Assembly: GCA_947627135.1 (NCBI GenBank)
Contig: CANQUV010000013.1
Coordinates: 1 to 64,000, forward strand
DNA length: 64,000 nucleotides
DNA from: an uncultured Clostridia bacterium
Lineage (GTDB): Bacteria > Bacillota > Clostridia > Oscillospirales > Acutalibacteraceae
Direction of reading: 5' to 3'
Part shown: positions 37,589 through 46,385 of the stretch, one piece after another
How positions within the stretch are numbered: position 1 is the first letter of the stretch
How the letters are laid out: every line of letters begins with the position of its first letter
Translations under genes and position numbers: made by a program
Notes under the pieces: generated by a model
Database searches by the model: none
What the model was told of the DNA's origin: nothing
The model's input: the letters and a program-made list of their open reading frames with translations, nothing else

Positions 37589-38263
37589 ATGTTAATAGCT
37601 ATTATCAGAACCTTGCTTTTATATGTATTTGTTATTTTTGCCGTCAGAATTATGGGTAAACGGCAAATCAGCGATTTACAGCCTACGGAACTGGTTATTA
37701 CCCTTATTATATCTGATATTGCTGCTATCCCCATGCAAAATACTAGTCAGCCACTTATTTCAGGTATTTTACCCGTCCTTATATTAATTGGCTGTGAAAT
37801 TGTAGCAAGTATGATCATGATGAAAAACAGCAGGTTCAGAAAATTGATTTGCGGAAGTCCCGTTATGGTAATTCACGAGGGGAAAATTCTTCAGGATGCT
37901 ATGAAAAAATTAAGAATGAGCACTGAGGATCTTTGTATTCAATTAAGACAGGAAAATATTTTTTCTCTGGAGGATGTACAATATTGTATTGTTGAAACCA
38001 ACGGAAAAATAAGTGTTTTGGAAAAGCCTGAAAAAAGAAACCCCACCGCAGAGGATTTTGGAATCTACATTCCCGATACGGGAATTGACGCAGTTGTAGT
38101 TAACGACGGAGAATTTGTTGATAATTCTATGAAACTTTGCGGATTTACAAAAGAAAAAATCAATAACATTTTAAGTGAAAACAATATTCCAATTGAAGAT
38201 GTTTTTATTATGACCGGAAACAAAACGGGTTCGTATAACATTATAAGGATTGATGATAAGTGA
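37589..38263 (+). CDS. DUF421 membrane protein (YetF family)
   Basis: About 224 residues. Three membrane helices occupy residues 1-75, with the family signature MGKRQISDLQPTELVITLIISD (core GKRQISDLQ) followed by a cytoplasmic DUF421 domain (85-224) with EDLCIQLRQENIFSLEDVQ. Several Bacillus relatives occur in spores, and one (2Duf/YetF) modifies spore heat and germination properties. GGTGAT favours ATG 37589 over GTG 37565, which would overlap the sigma-G-like promoter. It is divergent from the gerA operon. Confidence 0.9.
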   Translation: MLIAIIRTLLLYVFVIFAVRIMGKRQISDLQPTELVITLIISDIAAIPMQNTSQPLISGILPVLILIGCEIVASMIMMKNSRFRKLICGSPVMVIHEGKILQDAMKKLRMSTEDLCIQLRQENIFSLEDVQYCIVETNGKISVLEKPEKRNPTAEDFGIYIPDTGIDAVVVNDGEFVDNSMKLCGFTKEKINNILSENNIPIEDVFIMTGNKTGSYNIIRIDDK

Positions 38264-38640
38264 AAAGGTTAATTTTAAGTATGTCTCTTGTAGCATTTGC
38301 ATTTTTAGTTGCTTTTATTGAGGTGTGGTATGTTAATTATGCTTCTTCAGACGCAATTAATGATCTAAGCAGGATAACAGATTTAATTGAATTAAACGAG
38401 AAAGAAAAAGCCATGGAAAATACAGAAAAAATAATAGAAAAATGGGAAAATAGCAGCAAATATTTTAATATATTTTTACTCCACGAAGAAATCGAGACAA
38501 TCAGTGAAAATTTAGAAGAAATAAATGAAGCTATAAAATATGATGATATAAACAGATTTTTTCAGGTTTCTGCAAAAACAAAAAAACGTTTGGAAATTAT
38601 TAAGGAAGACGAATTTCCATTATTGGATAATGTGCTTTGA
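38260..38640 (+). CDS. DUF4363 single-pass membrane protein
   Basis: A 126-residue protein with an N-terminal membrane helix (about 5-25) and a helical, Glu/Lys-rich outer or cytoplasmic domain (30-125). DUF4363 proteins often follow DUF421 in spore formers, and this pairing is preserved with a four-base GTGA overlap. The start is GTG. Function is unknown; a forespore membrane partner of the DUF421 protein is the natural guess. Confidence 0.82.
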   Translation: MKRLILSMSLVAFAFLVAFIEVWYVNYASSDAINDLSRITDLIELNEKEKAMENTEKIIEKWENSSKYFNIFLLHEEIETISENLEEINEAIKYDDINRFFQVSAKTKKRLEIIKEDEFPLLDNVL

Positions 38641-38659
38641 TTATACTTTATAAATGCAA

Positions 38660-38687
38660 AGAAGTCGGCTGAAATCAGCCGACTTCT
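38660..38687. terminator. Bidirectional terminator between DUF4363 and znuB genes
   Basis: A perfect 12-13-base stem AGAAGTCGGCTGA pairs with 38675-38687 across a tiny loop, with T-rich sequence on both sides, between convergent genes. Confidence 0.88.
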
Positions 38688-38706
38688 ATTTTATAACAAA
38701 ATTATT

Positions 38707-39549
38707 TTAATTACTTTTTTGTCTTATTGTTTTAAACTTGGCAACTTTCACCTTAATTAAAGAAATTAACCAGAATATAAGAAATGCGGCACAGTTTGTT
38801 AAAACCACACTGGCTCCTGTGGGTGTATCGTAATTATAAGATATTAACATTCCTGCAAAAAAACATACAACTGACAAAATGCCTGAACATATTATTACAG
38901 ACTTAAATCTTTTACATATTCTCATTGATGTAATAGCGGGGAAAATTATAAGTGCAGAAATTAACAATGTTCCCATTATTCTCATTCCGATAACGATTGT
39001 AAGTGCTGTGAGCAAAGCAATTACCATATTATATATAGACGGTTTAAGTCCTGTTGCTTTTGCAAAGCCTTCATCGAATGTTACTGCAAATATTCTGTTA
39101 TAGAAGATTAAATACATCACTATTACAATCACTGCAAGAACAACACATAGAATTGCATCGCTGTTTGAAGTTGCAAGAATACTTCCGAATAAATAACTGT
39201 TTAAATCAGTATTAAGTCCCGATATACTTGCCGCAAACACACCGATTGCCAAAGCTGTACTTGAAATTATGGCAATTGCTGCATCTCCGTTTATTTTACT
39301 GTTTTCCGATATTCTTAACAAAAAAAACGCCGCTATTATTACAACCGGAACCGCTACCTCTAAAGGTGCAGTATTTACTGCTGCTGCTACTGCCAATGCA
39401 CCAAATCCAACATGGGAAAGACCGTCGCCAATCATTGAATAGCGTTTTAAAACAAGTGTTACCCCCAAAAGTGATGCGCAAAGTGAAACAAGTATTCCCA
39501 CAACAAATGCTCTTATAATAAAATTATACGAAAACATTTCTGCTATCAT
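38707..39549 (-). CDS. znuB: Zinc/manganese ABC transporter permease
   Basis: About 280 residues with eight to nine membrane helices of the ABC-3 metal permease family (GDGLSHVGFGALA, AFVVGILVSLCASLLGV). Metal specificity (zinc or manganese) cannot be fixed. An in-frame start 13 codons upstream overlaps znuC; GGAGG and the position two bases after the znuC stop favour ATG 39549. It is the last gene of the znuA-znuC-znuB operon and ends at the shared terminator. Confidence 0.93.
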   Translation of the reverse strand: MIAEMFSYNFIIRAFVVGILVSLCASLLGVTLVLKRYSMIGDGLSHVGFGALAVAAAVNTAPLEVAVPVVIIAAFFLLRISENSKINGDAAIAIISSTALAIGVFAASISGLNTDLNSYLFGSILATSNSDAILCVVLAVIVIVMYLIFYNRIFAVTFDEGFAKATGLKPSIYNMVIALLTALTIVIGMRIMGTLLISALIIFPAITSMRICKRFKSVIICSGILSVVCFFAGMLISYNYDTPTGASVVLTNCAAFLIFWLISLIKVKVAKFKTIRQKSN

Positions 39550-39550
39550 T

Positions 39551-40291
39551 TCATACGCCTCCTCTATGGTTTCTTTGACAATTTTCACACGGACAGTCTG
39601 TTATTAAAAATCCCTTGCCAATATCTGAATGAAGATAAGTATGAGTTGAACCGTAAAAATAAGTATCTTTTCTCAGATGTAATATATGGGAAGCATTATT
39701 TATTGCTGAATTCACATCGTGAGTCACCATTACAACTGTTATTCCGTTATTATTGTTAAGTTGTTTTATAAGTGTATAAAGTTCCTGTGCAGCTATTGGG
39801 TCAAGTCCTGTTATAGGTTCATCCAATATTAACATCTTTTCTGTTGAACATAATGCTCTTGCAAGCAGTGCTCTTTGCTGCTGACCGCCTGAAAGTTCTC
39901 TGAAACATTTATTCTTTAAGTCTGAAATACCTGTTTTATACATATTTTCAAGTGCAGTTTTTTTCTGTAATTTTGAATAAAATGGAGAAAAACCTTTTGA
40001 TAAACATCCTGACAAAACTACTTCGTAAACCGAGGCCGGAAAATCCTTTTGCAGTTTACTTTGCTGGGGTAAATATCCTATATGGTTTTGCTTTAATCCG
40101 TCGTCAAAGCTGATTGTTCCGCTTATGGGAGAAATTAATCCAAGCATACTTTTCATAAGTGTTGTTTTTCCCGAGCCGTTTTCCCCTACTATACAAAGAT
40201 AATTCCCGGAATTTATCTCAAAGCTTATTTTTGAAAGAACATTTACTCCCTCATATCCTATTGTCACATCAGCAAATTTTATTAAAGACAT
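39551..40291 (-). CDS. znuC: Zinc/manganese ABC transporter ATPase
   Basis: A 246-residue ABC ATPase: Walker A GENGSGKT near 37-44, Q-loop YLPQQ, signature LSGGQQQR near 135 and Walker B MLILDEP. The C-terminus is short and Cys-containing (DCPCENC), an unusual touch that might bind metal. It overlaps znuA by one base. GGGAGGC precedes the ATG. Confidence 0.95.
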   Translation of the reverse strand: MSLIKFADVTIGYEGVNVLSKISFEINSGNYLCIVGENGSGKTTLMKSMLGLISPISGTISFDDGLKQNHIGYLPQQSKLQKDFPASVYEVVLSGCLSKGFSPFYSKLQKKTALENMYKTGISDLKNKCFRELSGGQQQRALLARALCSTEKMLILDEPITGLDPIAAQELYTLIKQLNNNNGITVVMVTHDVNSAINNASHILHLRKDTYFYGSTHTYLHSDIGKGFLITDCPCENCQRNHRGGV

Positions 40292-41211
40292 TAATTTAAA
40301 GCCTCCCTAACTGCCTTTGCATTTTCATTCATCAAAGATATATATGTTTCTCCTTTATTGAAATCCTCTTGTGTTATATTATGACAAGAATGATAAAGCA
40401 TTGGTTTAGCATCTGAATCCTCACATAATAAAGTTGACACTGCCTGATTTGAAAAATCAAGATAAAACACCACAGGGATTTTTTCCTCTTTTACTACATC
40501 TATTAAATGATTAACAGTTGCTATTCCCGGTTCGGTTTCAGAACTGCATCCGGGAAATGCACATTCATAATCTAAATTATATTCCTTTACAAAATATAAA
40601 ATCGGAAATCTATCTCCGAACACAATCTTATTTCTTTTTGCATTTTCAGTTATATCTTTAAACTTTTTATCAAGTTCTTCAAGTTCTGTCAAATATTTCT
40701 TTGAAGTATTTGCAAAATACTCACTGTTATCTTTATCAAGTGCAATTATTTCCCGAGAAATAATTTTTGTAATCTCAATTGCATTTTTGGGTGATGTCCA
40801 AATATGTTCATCTATTTCGTCGTTTACTGTTTTATCTGTTTCTTCTTCGTTATAGGTGTTTACCATATCAATAAGCTTTAGTACCTTTACATCTTTGTCT
40901 AAACTATCTACTATTGATTCTGCCCATTCGTCGCTTTCTCCGCCTGTATATATAAACAAATCAGCATTATTTATATTTATTATATCAGCTGGCGTAGGTT
41001 CGTAATGATGAGGTTCAACTCCCGCGGTTAAAAGCATTTTAACATTTGCTTTTCCGTTTGTTATATTTCTTACAAAATCATAATATGGAAAAATTGTTGC
41101 TACAATATTAAGTTTACCATCTTCCTTACTCATTATCTTATCTTCGGTATTACAGGAAACAAGAGTCAACATAAACATTATCACCAAAAATGAAGCTATC
41201 AGTTTTTTCAT
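40291..41211 (-). CDS. znuA: Zinc/manganese ABC transporter substrate-binding lipoprotein
   Basis: About 306 residues. The lipoprotein signal ends at Cys20 (LVSC). The cluster A-I fold follows, with metal-ligand candidates in VEPHHYEPTP, a His in DEHIWTSP and a Glu/Asp late in the protein. The loop before DEHIWTSP is acidic without the His-rich stretch of many zinc-binding homologues, so manganese is possible. The frame is open far upstream, but GGAGG and the signal peptide fix ATG 41211. No Zur-like operator was recognised. Confidence 0.93.
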   Translation of the reverse strand: MKKLIASFLVIMFMLTLVSCNTEDKIMSKEDGKLNIVATIFPYYDFVRNITNGKANVKMLLTAGVEPHHYEPTPADIININNADLFIYTGGESDEWAESIVDSLDKDVKVLKLIDMVNTYNEEETDKTVNDEIDEHIWTSPKNAIEITKIISREIIALDKDNSEYFANTSKKYLTELEELDKKFKDITENAKRNKIVFGDRFPILYFVKEYNLDYECAFPGCSSETEPGIATVNHLIDVVKEEKIPVVFYLDFSNQAVSTLLCEDSDAKPMLYHSCHNITQEDFNKGETYISLMNENAKAVREALN

Positions 41212-41256
41212 ATATCCTCCATATAAGTAAAAAGTTATGTGCAAAAAATGTTTAAA

Positions 41257-41284
41257 AGCGCAAATTGCAAAAGCAATTTGCGCT
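41257..41284 (-). terminator. Perfect 12-base hairpin between the glycosyltransferase and znuA
   Basis: AGCGCAAATTGC (41257-41268) pairs perfectly with 41273-41284 around AAAA. In the minus direction it is followed by TTTTAAACATTTTTT, so it most likely terminates the glycosyltransferase transcript. It could also be part of the znuA leader if transcription reads through. Confidence 0.75.
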
Positions 41285-41343
41285 GAAACATAAATAATTT
41301 TTACTTTAACCATCCACAATATCTAAAGTTTCATACTAAAAAG

Positions 41344-42118
41344 TTACTTTTTGCATTTTAGTTTATTTTTGAATCTTTTAATAAAATAAACAATGCCATT
41401 ATCCAATAAATCATACGCAAGGAATACATACATTTTAGATATTTTTGTTTCCCCGTTGCGTTCAAGAAAATTTATTACAGATGGATTTCTTAACTTACAT
41501 TTTAGCTTCCACCATTTTCCGACACGAGATTTACTTAAAGTATAATTTTCATAAGACTTCCAAGAATTACATTCAAAATGCTCTCCATATTTAGGATACT
41601 CAAGCATACCTACAATATAAATATTCTCAATACATTGTGATTCACGACTTTGCTTGAACTTTAAATAGTCTCTAATTACAGGAGTATCTATAGTATTACA
41701 AATTGTTAAGTCAAAGTCTCTTTTTTCTCTTTGTTCAAGTAATTTTGATAACAATTCATTATTTGCTACTCCACCAAAGCCTAAACCCGTATTTATATAC
41801 CTTATGTCATCTTGAGCAAACCAAGCATCATATTTTAAAAGAGGATCTAAATTGCTATGCAGTAAAACATCGGTATCGAGATATACCCCCCCGATTGTTT
41901 ATCACCCATAATCGTGCGTAATCAGATACAAAAGCCCATTTTTTATTTTTATAAGCCTCTTTGGTATAAGGAATCATATTAACATCAAAATTATCTTCAT
42001 TCCATTCAATAATTTCATAGTCGGGACAATGTTTTTTCCAAGAGTCAATACACTTAATTACAATGTCAGGTTTAGGATTACGACCAAACCAGCAATAGTG
42101 TATAATTTTAGGAATCAT
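41344..42118 (-). pseudogene. GT32-like glycosyltransferase, frameshifted at a G7 tract
   Basis: Starting at ATG 42118 (AAAGGAG upstream), the N-terminal part MIPKIIHYCWFGRNPKP and WAFVSDYARLWVI match sugar transferases with the DXD motif (capsular/GT32-like family). The frame then diverges at seven consecutive G on the coding strand (41886-41892). In the next frame it continues as YLDTD (with the DXD motif), INTGLGFGG and onward to 41344 without another stop, giving about 257 residues in total. Inserting two or deleting one base in the tract restores the frame. This is either a recent pseudogene, an on/off phase-variable gene in the off state, or a sequencing error. It stands alone between secDF and znuACB, which suggests acquisition. 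Confidence 0.85.
41886..41892 (-). repeat. Homopolymer G7 at the glycosyltransferase frameshift
   Basis: Seven C on the plus strand (G on the coding strand) in an otherwise AT-rich gene, exactly at the point where the frame breaks. Confidence 0.9.
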
Positions 42119-42177
42119 AATATTTTCTCCTTTTAGCCAAAGTTAAAAAATATTGTCAGAACATACAGAAAAAATTC

Positions 42178-43179
42178 TTATTTTTTTAAGTTCCTTGCTG
42201 TCTTGTGCTTCTGCCATGTTACCCATAATGGTCCTGCAATACACAATGAAGAATAACAACCCGATACAATACCTATCATCATTGGAAGTGCAAATCCCTG
42301 AACAGATGTGATACCGTAAATCGTTGCAACTACATAAACAACACCTATTGCTATGAGTGTTGTTAAAGAAGTAATGATTGATCTTCTCATAACCTTTGTG
42401 CAGCTTACGTTAAATACATCAGCTATATCTGCCTTAAATCCCATTTGCTTCTTTTCTTCTCTTACACGGTCATATACAACGATTGTATCGTTGAGCGAAT
42501 AACCGATAATCATAAGAACAACTGCGATAAAGTTACTGTCAATTGGCATACGGAAAATTACATACAGGAAATAAATCATAGCTACATCGTGGAATAATGC
42601 AACAAGACCCATAACACCTGCTGAAAGACCGCCTATCTTCTTGAATCTGATAGTTACATAAATAACCATAAGAATACTTGCAAGGGCAACTGCCGCCAAA
42701 CATTTTAACAGGAAGCTAAATCCCATTGTTGGGTCAACAGAGTTCGATTCCAGATATTTAAAATCATTATCAGGAAATTCGCTCTGAAGTTTTGATGTTA
42801 AGTTAGACTGTAAATCAGTACTTACGGCATTATTTCCTGAAAACTGAACAGTTACAGTATATGCATTTAAGTCAGATGTTGAATCCATAATGCTTTGTGT
42901 AATTGCAAATGAAACCTGATTATCTGGTGTTTCACTTTGAATTAAATCTTTCATTTTTTCAGTATCAAGCTCTCCGGTATAGCTGTATTTAATCATAGCA
43001 CCGCCTGAAAACTGAATATCAAGATTTGTTCCGAATACTAAGTTACAAATTATACCAATTAATATAATAGCTATTGAAATGCCAAAGAAAATTTTTCTTT
43101 TACCGATAAAATTTATGGGCTTTTTGCTGTTGACTGTAATCTGATTTTCTGTTACAGTGTTTATTTTATCTTTACTCAC
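42178..43179 (-). CDS. secF: Protein translocase subunit SecF
   Basis: About 333 residues with six membrane helices and a periplasm-side loop between helices 1 and 2. Family signatures LDIQFSGGAMIKYSYTG and the helix 4-5 region SLNDTIVVYDRVREEK are clear. With SecD it uses ion motive force to pull exported proteins. The frame is open to 43263, but GGAGG supports GTG 43179, which overlaps secD by eight bases. No terminator follows before the glycosyltransferase gene. Confidence 0.95.
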   Translation of the reverse strand: MSKDKINTVTENQITVNSKKPINFIGKRKIFFGISIAIILIGIICNLVFGTNLDIQFSGGAMIKYSYTGELDTEKMKDLIQSETPDNQVSFAITQSIMDSTSDLNAYTVTVQFSGNNAVSTDLQSNLTSKLQSEFPDNDFKYLESNSVDPTMGFSFLLKCLAAVALASILMVIYVTIRFKKIGGLSAGVMGLVALFHDVAMIYFLYVIFRMPIDSNFIAVVLMIIGYSLNDTIVVYDRVREEKKQMGFKADIADVFNVSCTKVMRRSIITSLTTLIAIGVVYVVATIYGITSVQGFALPMMIGIVSGCYSSLCIAGPLWVTWQKHKTARNLKK

Positions 43180-44596
43180 CTTTAGCACCTCCATACAACC
43201 ATTTGTGACGTAAGAACTTAAAGCCTGCTGAACTCTTAAGCATGATTCGTGATAAGAATACACCCATAATAAAGTTCGAAATTACGCCCATTAAAAGTGT
43301 GTAACCGAATGAATAAATGGTACCTGTTGTTGATGCACCAAACAACCACGAAAGTATATTTGACGGACCAAATACCAAAAGTAAGATAATTGATACTATT
43401 ACAATTGTCATATTACCATCTATGATAGCTGACAGACTGTGTTTTGTACCTCTGTCTAAAGCTCCATCCAAGGTTCTGCCCGAAAGCATTTCTTCCTTTA
43501 TACGCTCGGCGGTAATAACATTTGCGTCAACGCCCATTCCTATTGAAAGAATAAGACCCGCTATACCGGGGAGAGTCATTGTAAATGACGGCAATACTGT
43601 AAAGTATCCTGAAATTGCTGCTACTGAAAGTCCGATTTGACCCAACAGAGCCATTACTGCAATAAGTCCCGGCAAACGATACATAATTATCATAAACAAT
43701 GCAATCAGTATTAATGCAATTATTCCTGCATAAGCCATCGCAGTTAATGAATTTGAACCGAGTGTTGAACTGATCGAACCTGACGATACTGTCTCAAGCT
43801 GGAAAGGTAATGCTCCGGCACTGATTTTGTTTGCAAGACTTGTTGCTTCTTCTGCAGTAAAGTCACCTGAAATCTGTGCTTTACCATCTGATATTACAGT
43901 TTGTACCGTTGGTGCTGAAAGCATTACATCATCCATCCAAATTGATACAACTTTGCCCTCATATTGTGAGGTTATATCTGCAAAAAGCTTTGCACCTTCG
44001 TCTGTTAATGTCAGGCTTACTATATACTGTGAGCCTGATGATGACGATGACGAGTTTGATGAACCGTTTATTAATCCCGGCTGTGCTGATTCTACATAAG
44101 AACCGTCCATAAGGATCGTTTCTGTATCACCTGACGGTGTTTTATACACTGGGTTTCCATCTGAACCCATCTCTACATTTGCATATTCCTGTCCGGGTCG
44201 GAAGGTTAGCTGAGCTGTTGATGAAATTTCTTCTATTGCGGCAGCCGGATCTTGTTCTGTTTCACCGTCTTTCCACGGGAATCGAACAATTATACGGTCT
44301 GAATTATAGTCAGCGTATAATTCGTAATCAGTTATACCCTCTGAAATCATACGATTTTCAATAATAGATTTTGCTGAATCTAACTGTTGATCAGTTGCGT
44401 TGTAATCGCCGGCAGGTTTAAATGTTGCCTCTACACCGCCTCTGATATCTATTCCCCATCTGATATCGCCTAAACCTTTAATTACTGTTTGCTTATTATC
44501 ACCTACATAATATGAAACACCAAATATTGATGTTGCTGCAAACGCAAGGATAAGCAAGGCTACAATGAAGAATACAGGCTTTGGAATTCTTTTCAT
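43172..44596 (-). CDS. secD: Protein translocase subunit SecD
   Basis: A 474-residue protein with an N-terminal membrane helix, a large extracytoplasmic loop (about 35-270; the DIRGGVEATF signature is near 50 and a Ser-rich low-complexity stretch near 180-195 is unusual) and five further membrane helices, with GMGVDANVITAERIKEE near the middle of the membrane domain. GGAGG precedes the ATG. A strong promoter lies 80 bases upstream. secD and secF are separate genes as in most Clostridia. Confidence 0.95.
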   Translation of the reverse strand: MKRIPKPVFFIVALLILAFAATSIFGVSYYVGDNKQTVIKGLGDIRWGIDIRGGVEATFKPAGDYNATDQQLDSAKSIIENRMISEGITDYELYADYNSDRIIVRFPWKDGETEQDPAAAIEEISSTAQLTFRPGQEYANVEMGSDGNPVYKTPSGDTETILMDGSYVESAQPGLINGSSNSSSSSSGSQYIVSLTLTDEGAKLFADITSQYEGKVVSIWMDDVMLSAPTVQTVISDGKAQISGDFTAEEATSLANKISAGALPFQLETVSSGSISSTLGSNSLTAMAYAGIIALILIALFMIIMYRLPGLIAVMALLGQIGLSVAAISGYFTVLPSFTMTLPGIAGLILSIGMGVDANVITAERIKEEMLSGRTLDGALDRGTKHSLSAIIDGNMTIVIVSIILLLVFGPSNILSWLFGASTTGTIYSFGYTLLMGVISNFIMGVFLSRIMLKSSAGFKFLRHKWLYGGAKGE

Positions 44597-44672
44597 GCCT
44601 TAGACCTCCGAATTTTTTTTAAGCTGTTACAAAAATATATAAAAATACATTATGTAAAGCGTAACAAAAAAT

Positions 44673-44701
44673 ATTATAATTTTTTTTTGGCTAAATGTCA
44701 A
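44673..44701 (-). promoter_or_regulatory. Sigma-A-type promoter of secDF
   Basis: On the minus strand TTGACA (44696-44701), a perfect -35, is 17 bases from TATAAT (44673-44678), a perfect -10. The leader to secD is about 70 bases. Confidence 0.85.
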
Positions 44702-44819
44702 TGGAATAATAGATTTTTAACAAAAATGTCATTAAAAATAGTGCTTTTAGACAAATTTTCCCTTTATTTTTTGATACTATATATTTTACTGTAAATTATC
44801 TCACCTTTATATGTAAGAA

Positions 44820-44847
44820 AGGTTGACCTATTTATATAAGTCAACCT
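44820..44847 (-). terminator. Probable terminator of the aminotransferase gene
   Basis: AGGTTGAC (44820-44827) pairs with GTCAACCT (44840-44847) around a twelve-base AT-rich loop. The minus-strand tail is TTTCTTAC, so termination may be weak. Confidence 0.55.
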
Positions 44848-44863
44848 CTTAATAGTTTTATAA

Positions 44864-46144
44864 TTACTTATTTAACAACTTCTCTACCGCTGCAAGCTTT
44901 GTGCATACACAAAAAACATCCATAGCGTCTGACAGTTCGTTTACCGGCGGAAATGACGGTGCAATTCTTATATTTGAATTTTTAGGATCCTTTCCATACG
45001 GATATGTTGCACCTGCTCCCGTTAATACTACTCCTGCCTCTTTACACAGCTGTACTACTCTATCGGCTGTACCTTCTAAAACATCAACGCTTACAAAATA
45101 GCCTCCGTTGGGATTTAACCATTCTGCAATTCCTGATTCTTTTACCTGTTCTTCAAGTTTTTTAATTACCATTTTAAATTTTGGTTTTAATATTTCTTTA
45201 TGCTTTTTCATGTGTTCTAATACTCCGTTATAGTCCTTAAAGAACAACATGTGTCGGTGCATATTCATTTTATCAAAACCAATTGTCTGAAATTTATATT
45301 TATTTAAAAATACTTTCATATTATTTTCAGACGCTGCCATCGCTGCAACACCCGATCCGGGAAATGTTATTTTTGATGTTGAACAGAAAAGCAGCGGTAG
45401 GTCTTCATTACCTGTCTTTTTACATTCTTCCATAATATTAAGAAGTCTGTCCGGTGTATCTGTTACATCATGAACAGCATAGGCATTGTCCCAAATAACT
45501 CTGAAATCTTTTGCTTTTGGCTTTAGTGCCGCAATTCTTTTGACCGTTTCGTCACTGTATGTTATTCCCTGCGGATTTGAGTATTTTGGAACACACCACA
45601 TTCCTTTTATTGATGCATCGCTTTCAACCAGTTTCTCTACTAAATCCATATCAGGTCCTTGATCTGTCATTGGCACTGTTATCATTTCAAATCCAAAATA
45701 TTCTGTTATGCTGAAATGTCTGTCATATCCCGGTACAGGACAAAGAAATTTTCTATCTTTTACTTCATACCATGGCTTCTCTCCATCCACAATCGGAGTC
45801 GTCATCATTGTTGATATTGAGTCAAACATCATATTAAGACTTGAGTTTCCTCCTACCATTACCATTGATGGTTCTACCTCAAGTATTTTTGCAAATAATT
45901 CTCTGCACTCTGTTATACCTTCAAGATTACCATAATTTCTGCAATCTGTTCCGTCATCCGCAATACAAGTTGCTGCACTGTTTATTACATTTAACATTTC
46001 TTTGGAAATTTCCAGCTGTTCATTACCCGGCTTTCCTCTTGCCATATTTAACTTTAAGCCTTTTCCCTTTACATCTTCATATTGTTTTACCAAAAGTTCA
46101 TACTCTTTTTCAAGTTCTGCTTTTTCTGCGTTTAAATAATCCAT
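44864..46144 (-). CDS. PLP-dependent aminotransferase (aspartate-aminotransferase-like)
   Basis: About 426 residues of aminotransferase fold type I, in the subgroup that begins YEDVKGKGLKLNMARGKPGNEQ (core ARGKPG). The PLP lysine lies in STSKITFPGSG, and the substrate-facing Arg in IRIAPSFPP. Other visible elements are VPKYSNPQG, WDNAYAVHD and NGGYFV. The substrate is unknown; annotations for the group vary between aspartate aminotransferase and MocR-like. GGGGTGA fits ATG 46144, and the promoter at 46196-46224 would leave too short a leader for the ATG at 46174. Confidence 0.88.
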   Translation of the reverse strand: MDYLNAEKAELEKEYELLVKQYEDVKGKGLKLNMARGKPGNEQLEISKEMLNVINSAATCIADDGTDCRNYGNLEGITECRELFAKILEVEPSMVMVGGNSSLNMMFDSISTMMTTPIVDGEKPWYEVKDRKFLCPVPGYDRHFSITEYFGFEMITVPMTDQGPDMDLVEKLVESDASIKGMWCVPKYSNPQGITYSDETVKRIAALKPKAKDFRVIWDNAYAVHDVTDTPDRLLNIMEECKKTGNEDLPLLFCSTSKITFPGSGVAAMAASENNMKVFLNKYKFQTIGFDKMNMHRHMLFFKDYNGVLEHMKKHKEILKPKFKMVIKKLEEQVKESGIAEWLNPNGGYFVSVDVLEGTADRVVQLCKEAGVVLTGAGATYPYGKDPKNSNIRIAPSFPPVNELSDAMDVFCVCTKLAAVEKLLNK

Positions 46145-46195
46145 TTTTGATGTCACCCCAAAAATAATATTCATATTATTTAAAATTTCTTCTTT

Positions 46196-46224
46196 ATTTT
46201 AATATGATATGCAAATAATTGCAA
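46196..46224 (-). promoter_or_regulatory. Sigma-A-type promoter of the aminotransferase gene
   Basis: On the minus strand TTGCAA (46219-46224) is 17 bases from TAAAAT (46196-46201), with the start codon about 50 bases downstream of the -10. Confidence 0.65.
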
Positions 46225-46342
46225 GTGTTTTTAAAAAATCCTGCAAAATACACAAAATATACATGTTTTTTTAATTTTGATTATACAGTAAATATATTAT
46301 ATTCTTTCTTTAATATAGTTTTCTTATTTTTACTTATATATA

Positions 46343-46374
46343 AATAAAAGCTCTCATAATGAGAGCTTTTATTA
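46343..46374 (-). terminator. Terminator of the tyrosine-kinase gene
   Basis: AATAAAAGCTCTC pairs with GAGAGCTTTTATT around a six-base loop, with a T-rich minus-strand tail. It lies twelve bases after the kinase stop codon. Confidence 0.85.
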
Positions 46375-46385
46375 TAAATTAATTT

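Noticed and set aside
37504..37734. Minus-strand reading frame across the gerAA/DUF421 gap
   Set aside because: It overlaps the sigma-G-like promoter and the DUF421 coding region, has no ribosome binding site and a composition typical of antisense frames.
41257..41284. Perfect palindrome upstream of znuA as a Zur-type operator
   Set aside because: It lacks the Zur/Fur-family core, is longer than an operator, and has a tail of T in the minus direction; a terminator for the upstream gene fits better.
44597..44863. Possible riboswitch or T-box before secDF or after the aminotransferase gene
   Set aside because: Only a promoter and a simple hairpin are visible; no conserved T-box or riboswitch core.
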